A stretch of DNA of 64,000 bases, from assembly GCF_016612545.1 (NCBI RefSeq), contig NZ_JAENRY010000006.1, forward strand, positions 1 to 64,000, read 5' to 3'. Position 1 is the stretch's first letter. Each line of letters starts with the position of its first letter. The notes beneath the pieces are model-generated. The model was not told the origin of the DNA and did not search any database. It saw nothing but the letters and a program-made list of their open reading frames with translations. This stretch comes from Streptomyces sp. MBT65. Its GTDB lineage: Bacteria > Actinomycetota > Actinomycetes > Streptomycetales > Streptomycetaceae. Position numbers and translations under genes: made by a program. Shown in pieces: positions 61,005 to 64,000 of this stretch.

Positions 61005-62630
61005 ATGACCACGGCCGCCCGTACCAGGACCGTCAAGGAACAGACCTTCGACGTCCTGCGCCAGTACGACCTCACCACCCTCTTCAGCAACCCGGGCTCC
61101 ACCGAGGTCGGCTTCCTCGCCGACCTGCCCGCCGACATCTCCTTCGTGCTCGGCCTGCACGAGGGCTCGGTCGTCGGGATGGCCTCCGGCAGCGCCCTGG
61201 CCACCGGTCGCCCCGCGCTCGTACTGCTGCACACCACCGCCGGATACGGCAACGCGGTCAGCGCCCTGGCCACCGCCCGCGCCAACCGCGCGCCCCTGGT
61301 GGTCATCGTGGGCCAGCAGGACCGTCGGCATCTGCCCCACGAGCCGTTCCTGGCCGGACGGTTGGACGGACTGGCGGGGGAATACCCCGTGTGGCAGCAC
61401 ACGCCGGCCCGTGCGCAGGACGTCCCCGGCGCCGTGGCCCGCGCCTGGCACGAGGCCCAGGAGGGCCGTGGTCCGGCGGTCGTGGTGGTCCCGATGGACG
61501 ACTGGTTCACGGAGGCCGACGACGTCGCCCAGGCCGCGCCGCGCGGACCGGTCGCGGTGCGAGGCGGTCGTACGGCCTCCGACGACGCCGTGGCCACCCT
61601 CGCCGCACTGCTGACGGCCGCCGACTCGCCCTGTCTGGTGGCGGGCGCGGGCAACGACACGGCGGACGGCTGGGAGGCCCTCGTCACGCTGGCCGAGCTC
61701 CTGGACTGCCCGGTCTACCAGGAGCCGTTCGGCGCCCGCGCCGGCTTCCCCCAGGACCACCGTCTCTTCGCCGGTCACCTGCCCGCGGTGCGGCCCGCAC
61801 TGCGCGAGGTGCTCGCACCGTACGACACGGTCCTCACCGTCGGAGCCGCCGCGTTCCGCCAATACACCTACGCCCCCGGCGAGTTCACCGAGCCGGGCAC
61901 CCGGGTCGCCGTCATCACGGACGACCCGGAGGAGGCCCATCGCAGCCCGGCGGAACTGGTGCTGCTCGCCGAACCGGCTGACACCGTACGCCGGTTGGCC
62001 CCGCTGGTGCCCGCCATCCCGCGTTCCTCGGCGCCGCACCGGCCGACCGCACCCGAGCCGCCCGTACCCGGTGAACCCCTGCGCGCCGCTCACGTCCTGG
62101 CCGCTCTCGCCGAGCGGCTCGACCCGAAGGCCGTCGTGGTCGAGGAGACCCCCTCCAGCCGCCCGGACCTGCACCGGCTGCTGCCCGCCCGCGCGCCCCT
62201 CGGCTTCCTCAGCGCGGCCATGGGCGGACTGGGCTTCGCCATGCCGGCCGCGATCGGCGTCCGCCACGGCGCCCCGGACCGGCCCGTCGTGGCCGTGCTC
62301 GGCGACGGCTCCTCCCTCTACTCGATCCAGGCCCTGTGGAGCGCCGCCCACTACGGCATCGGCGTCCTGTTCGTCGTCCTCGCCAACGGCCGCTACGCGA
62401 TCATGGACCGCCTCTCCGAGCGCGAGGGCTCCGCCGCCCCGGCCTGGCCCGCCTTCACCGAGCTGAGCGTGTCGACCCTGGCCAGGGGCCTGGGCTGCCC
62501 GGCCGAACGGGTCGAGGACCACACCGCGTTGCTGTCCGTCCTGGACAAGGTCCTGCCGACACTGGCGGACCGGCGTGAGCCGCTCGTGCTCGAGGTCGCC
62601 GTCGAGGCCGATGCCCACTACTCCTCCTGA
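61005..62630 (+). CDS. ThDP-dependent decarboxylase, benzoylformate-decarboxylase-like
   Basis: A 541-residue thiamin-diphosphate enzyme with three domains. E53 (LHEGSVVG) activates ThDP; S28 (FSNPGSTE) and H76 (LLHTTAG) match active-site S26 and H70 of Pseudomonas putida benzoylformate decarboxylase. The Mg/ThDP motif is GDGSSLYSIQALWSAAHYG ending in ANGRY. The region of BFD His281 reads FRQYTY here, so that His appears replaced by Tyr or Gln. It should decarboxylate an aryl 2-keto acid to the aldehyde. AAAGGGG precedes the ATG. Confidence 0.85.
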   Translation: MTTAARTRTVKEQTFDVLRQYDLTTLFSNPGSTEVGFLADLPADISFVLGLHEGSVVGMASGSALATGRPALVLLHTTAGYGNAVSALATARANRAPLVVIVGQQDRRHLPHEPFLAGRLDGLAGEYPVWQHTPARAQDVPGAVARAWHEAQEGRGPAVVVVPMDDWFTEADDVAQAAPRGPVAVRGGRTASDDAVATLAALLTAADSPCLVAGAGNDTADGWEALVTLAELLDCPVYQEPFGARAGFPQDHRLFAGHLPAVRPALREVLAPYDTVLTVGAAAFRQYTYAPGEFTEPGTRVAVITDDPEEAHRSPAELVLLAEPADTVRRLAPLVPAIPRSSAPHRPTAPEPPVPGEPLRAAHVLAALAERLDPKAVVVEETPSSRPDLHRLLPARAPLGFLSAAMGGLGFAMPAAIGVRHGAPDRPVVAVLGDGSSLYSIQALWSAAHYGIGVLFVVLANGRYAIMDRLSEREGSAAPAWPAFTELSVSTLARGLGCPAERVEDHTALLSVLDKVLPTLADRREPLVLEVAVEADAHYSS

Positions 62631-62655
62631 CCCGCTGAACGGAAGGCACAGACCC

Positions 62656-63597
62656 GTGAAGGTCGTCATCATCGGAGGCGCCGGCGGCATCGGCTCCTCC
62701 GCCGCGTTCAACCTGCTCTCCGCGCAGGGGACGTACGAGATCGTGCTCGTCGACACCCGCCCGAACATGATCACCAGCCACACCATGGACCTGGAGAACG
62801 CCCTCGGCCTCGGCGCCACCGCCGACGCCGTGCGGGGCGGCACCCCCGAGGACGTCCTCGACGCCGACGTGGTCGTGCTCAGCGCCGCCGTCCCGCTGCG
62901 GCTGAACTCCTCCCGTTCCGTCTTCCTCGCCGACAACGCGCGGGTCGTGAACGAGTGCCTGCGTCCCCTGCGGGAGGCGGGAGCGGACTTCGGCGGACTG
63001 GTGCTCATGCTCACCAATCCCGTGGACCCGCTGCTGACCTGGGTGCACCGGCAGGGCTGGCTGCCGCGCGAGCGGCTGATCGGCTACACCCTCAACGACA
63101 GTCTCCGGCTGCGCACCGGCATCGCGTTCGCGCTCGGCGTGCCGCCGAAGGACGTCGACGCCTGGATGCTCGGCGAGCACGGCGAGGGCCAGGTCCCGCT
63201 GTACAGCCGGGTCAGGGTCGGCGGGGAGCCCGTCGTACTCACCGACGAGCAGCGCGTGGCCGCCGAGGAGTACGTGGACACCTGGTACTCCAAGCACGTG
63301 GCCCTCGACTCGGGCCGCACCTCCACCTGGACCACCGGCCTGGGCACCGCCCGTCTCATCGAGTTGATCGCCACCGGCTCCGGGACCCTCGTCCCCGCCT
63401 CCGTCGTGCTGGACGGCGAGTACGGCGTGCACGGCAGCAGCCTCACCGTGCCCGTCGAACTCGGGCCCGAGGGCGTACGCCGCATCGCGGCCTGGGACCT
63501 GCCGGAGGAGGAAGCGGCCGGCATGGTCCGGGCCGCCGACCGTGTCGAGGCGGGCGCTGCCGAGCTGACCGACCAGGCCGTGGCCCAGCCCTCCTGA
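62656..63597 (+). CDS. L-lactate/malate-dehydrogenase-fold 2-hydroxyacid dehydrogenase
   Basis: A 313-residue LDH/MDH-superfamily enzyme: IGGAGGIGSS nucleotide loop, D33 for NAD specificity, N121 (TNPVD), the Asp-Arg relay D148/R151 (NDSLRLR) and catalytic H175 (GEHGEGQVPLYS). The substrate-loop region (PLRLNSSRSVF) differs from both LDH and MDH. Flanked by a benzoylformate-decarboxylase-like gene and an aldehyde dehydrogenase, it probably oxidises mandelate or another aryl 2-hydroxy acid to the keto acid. Known mandelate dehydrogenases belong to other families. GTG start with GGAAGG upstream. Confidence 0.85.
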   Translation: MKVVIIGGAGGIGSSAAFNLLSAQGTYEIVLVDTRPNMITSHTMDLENALGLGATADAVRGGTPEDVLDADVVVLSAAVPLRLNSSRSVFLADNARVVNECLRPLREAGADFGGLVLMLTNPVDPLLTWVHRQGWLPRERLIGYTLNDSLRLRTGIAFALGVPPKDVDAWMLGEHGEGQVPLYSRVRVGGEPVVLTDEQRVAAEEYVDTWYSKHVALDSGRTSTWTTGLGTARLIELIATGSGTLVPASVVLDGEYGVHGSSLTVPVELGPEGVRRIAAWDLPEEEAAGMVRAADRVEAGAAELTDQAVAQPS

Positions 63598-63600
63598 CAC

Positions 63601-63643
63601 CGCTCATCGCGCACACCGCTCATCGCGCACACCGCTCATCGCG
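63601..63643. repeat. Tandem 16-bp repeat (2.7 copies)
   Basis: CGCTCATCGCGCACAC occurs twice exactly (63601-63616 and 63617-63632), followed by a partial third copy CGCTCATCGCG (63633-63643). It begins four bases after the dehydrogenase stop and ends 35 bases before the aldehyde dehydrogenase start. Confidence 0.9.
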
Positions 63644-63678
63644 TATCAACGACGCTACGTAGCAAGGAGATCGACCGC

Positions 63679-64000
63679 ATGGCCATCACCCGAGACCTGT
63701 GCATCGCCGGAAGAGACGTGCCCGCCGCCTCCGGCCGGACCACCGAGGACATCAACCCCTTCACCGGGGAGGTGTACGCCACCGTCGCCGCCGCCGGTCC
63801 CGAGGACGTCGTCCGTGCCGTGGACGCGGCCGACGCGGCCTTCGAGGAGTGGGCCGCGCTGGCCCCCTTCGCCCGTCGGGCGATCTTCCTGAAGGCAGCC
63901 GACCTGCTGGACGGGCGGGGCGGACAGGTCGCCGACCTGATGGCGCAGGAGGCGGGCGGCACACGGCCGTGGGCGTTGTTCAACGTGATGCTGGCGGCGA
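63679..64000 (+). CDS. NAD(P)-dependent aldehyde dehydrogenase (5' part only)
   Basis: The first 107 residues read as an aldehyde dehydrogenase: INPFTGEVYATVAAAGPEDVVRAVDAADAAFEEWAALAPFARRAIFLKAADLL, with the catalytic Cys/Glu region beyond the right edge. AAGGAG precedes ATG 63679. As the last step of the unit it would oxidise benzaldehyde or a substituted benzaldehyde to the acid. It resembles benzaldehyde/vanillin-type ALDHs in this N-terminal part. Confidence 0.88.
   Translation, partial: MAITRDLCIAGRDVPAASGRTTEDINPFTGEVYATVAAAGPEDVVRAVDAADAAFEEWAALAPFARRAIFLKAADLLDGRGGQVADLMAQEAGGTRPWALFNVMLAA

Noticed and set aside
60387..63017. 876-codon antisense frame over the IclR and decarboxylase genes
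   Set aside because: Gly/Arg/Val-rich artefact of GC3 bias, spanning several genes in the other direction.

Overview
This window is high-GC DNA with very strong third-position GC bias, frequent GTG/TTG starts, many 4-base stop/start overlaps and several apparently leaderless genes. It looks like chromosomal DNA of a Streptomyces or a close actinomycete. Most of it is accessory catabolic DNA: three transporter- or regulator-linked catabolic blocks separated by decayed DNA, insertion-sequence remnants and a tRNA fragment.

Region 1 (1-25.5 kb). After the 5' part of a secreted GH5 glycosidase comes a ~24-kb CoA-ester catabolic locus. It encodes five SDR dehydrogenases, three acyl-CoA dehydrogenases, an APH-fold kinase-like protein, two enoyl-CoA hydratases, a thiolase with its DUF35 partner, an acyl-CoA ligase, a metallo-beta-lactamase-fold hydrolase, an EthD protein, two NTF2-like proteins, a zinc alcohol dehydrogenase, a ketosteroid-dehydrogenase-like flavoprotein and a branched-chain-type (HAAT) ABC importer. 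In this importer the second permease and both ATPases are one 841-residue polypeptide. A 13-bp pseudo-palindrome (TGAASTSASTTCA, S = C/G) recurs in front of nearly every transcription unit. It most likely marks the regulon of the TetR repressor encoded at 6667-7293. The substrate is unknown; an alicyclic or isoprenoid carboxylic acid is the best inference.

Region 2 (25.5-45.2 kb) is mixed. A decayed stretch (pirin fragment, IS5-type transposase remnant, TetR gene cut short at the IS junction) precedes an overlapping operon of two alpha/beta hydrolases, an aromatic-ring flavin monooxygenase and an amidohydrolase, followed by a TetR gene. Next come a DUF3500 gene, a divergent dehydrogenase/SDR/DapA-type aldolase/LysR block around a palindromic operator, a membrane ferredoxin-reductase-like protein, a YhgE/Pip-type membrane protein, a frameshifted flavin monooxygenase, two more TetR genes and another IS remnant.

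Region 3 (45.4-52 kb) has a large nSTAND-WD40 protein with an N-terminal helix-turn-helix, divergent from a secreted ribosome-inactivating protein (ricin-A/Shiga-type rRNA N-glycosidase) that keeps all active-site residues. Beyond its terminator lie an amidohydrolase fragment, the 3' half of a CAT-anticodon tRNA (a likely attachment-site scar) and an arsenate-reductase fragment.

Region 4 (52-64 kb) has a second, unfused HAAT importer, then amidase, nitrilase, an IclR regulator, a benzoylformate-decarboxylase-like ThDP enzyme, an LDH/MDH-fold dehydrogenase and an aldehyde dehydrogenase that runs off the end. Together these would convert an aromatic 2-hydroxynitrile or its amide (mandelonitrile type) to the 2-hydroxy acid, the 2-keto acid, the aldehyde and the acid. 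Three copies of a GTYTCGCATWKYGAA box lie upstream of the importer operon, the amidase and the decarboxylase, and fit control by the local IclR protein.
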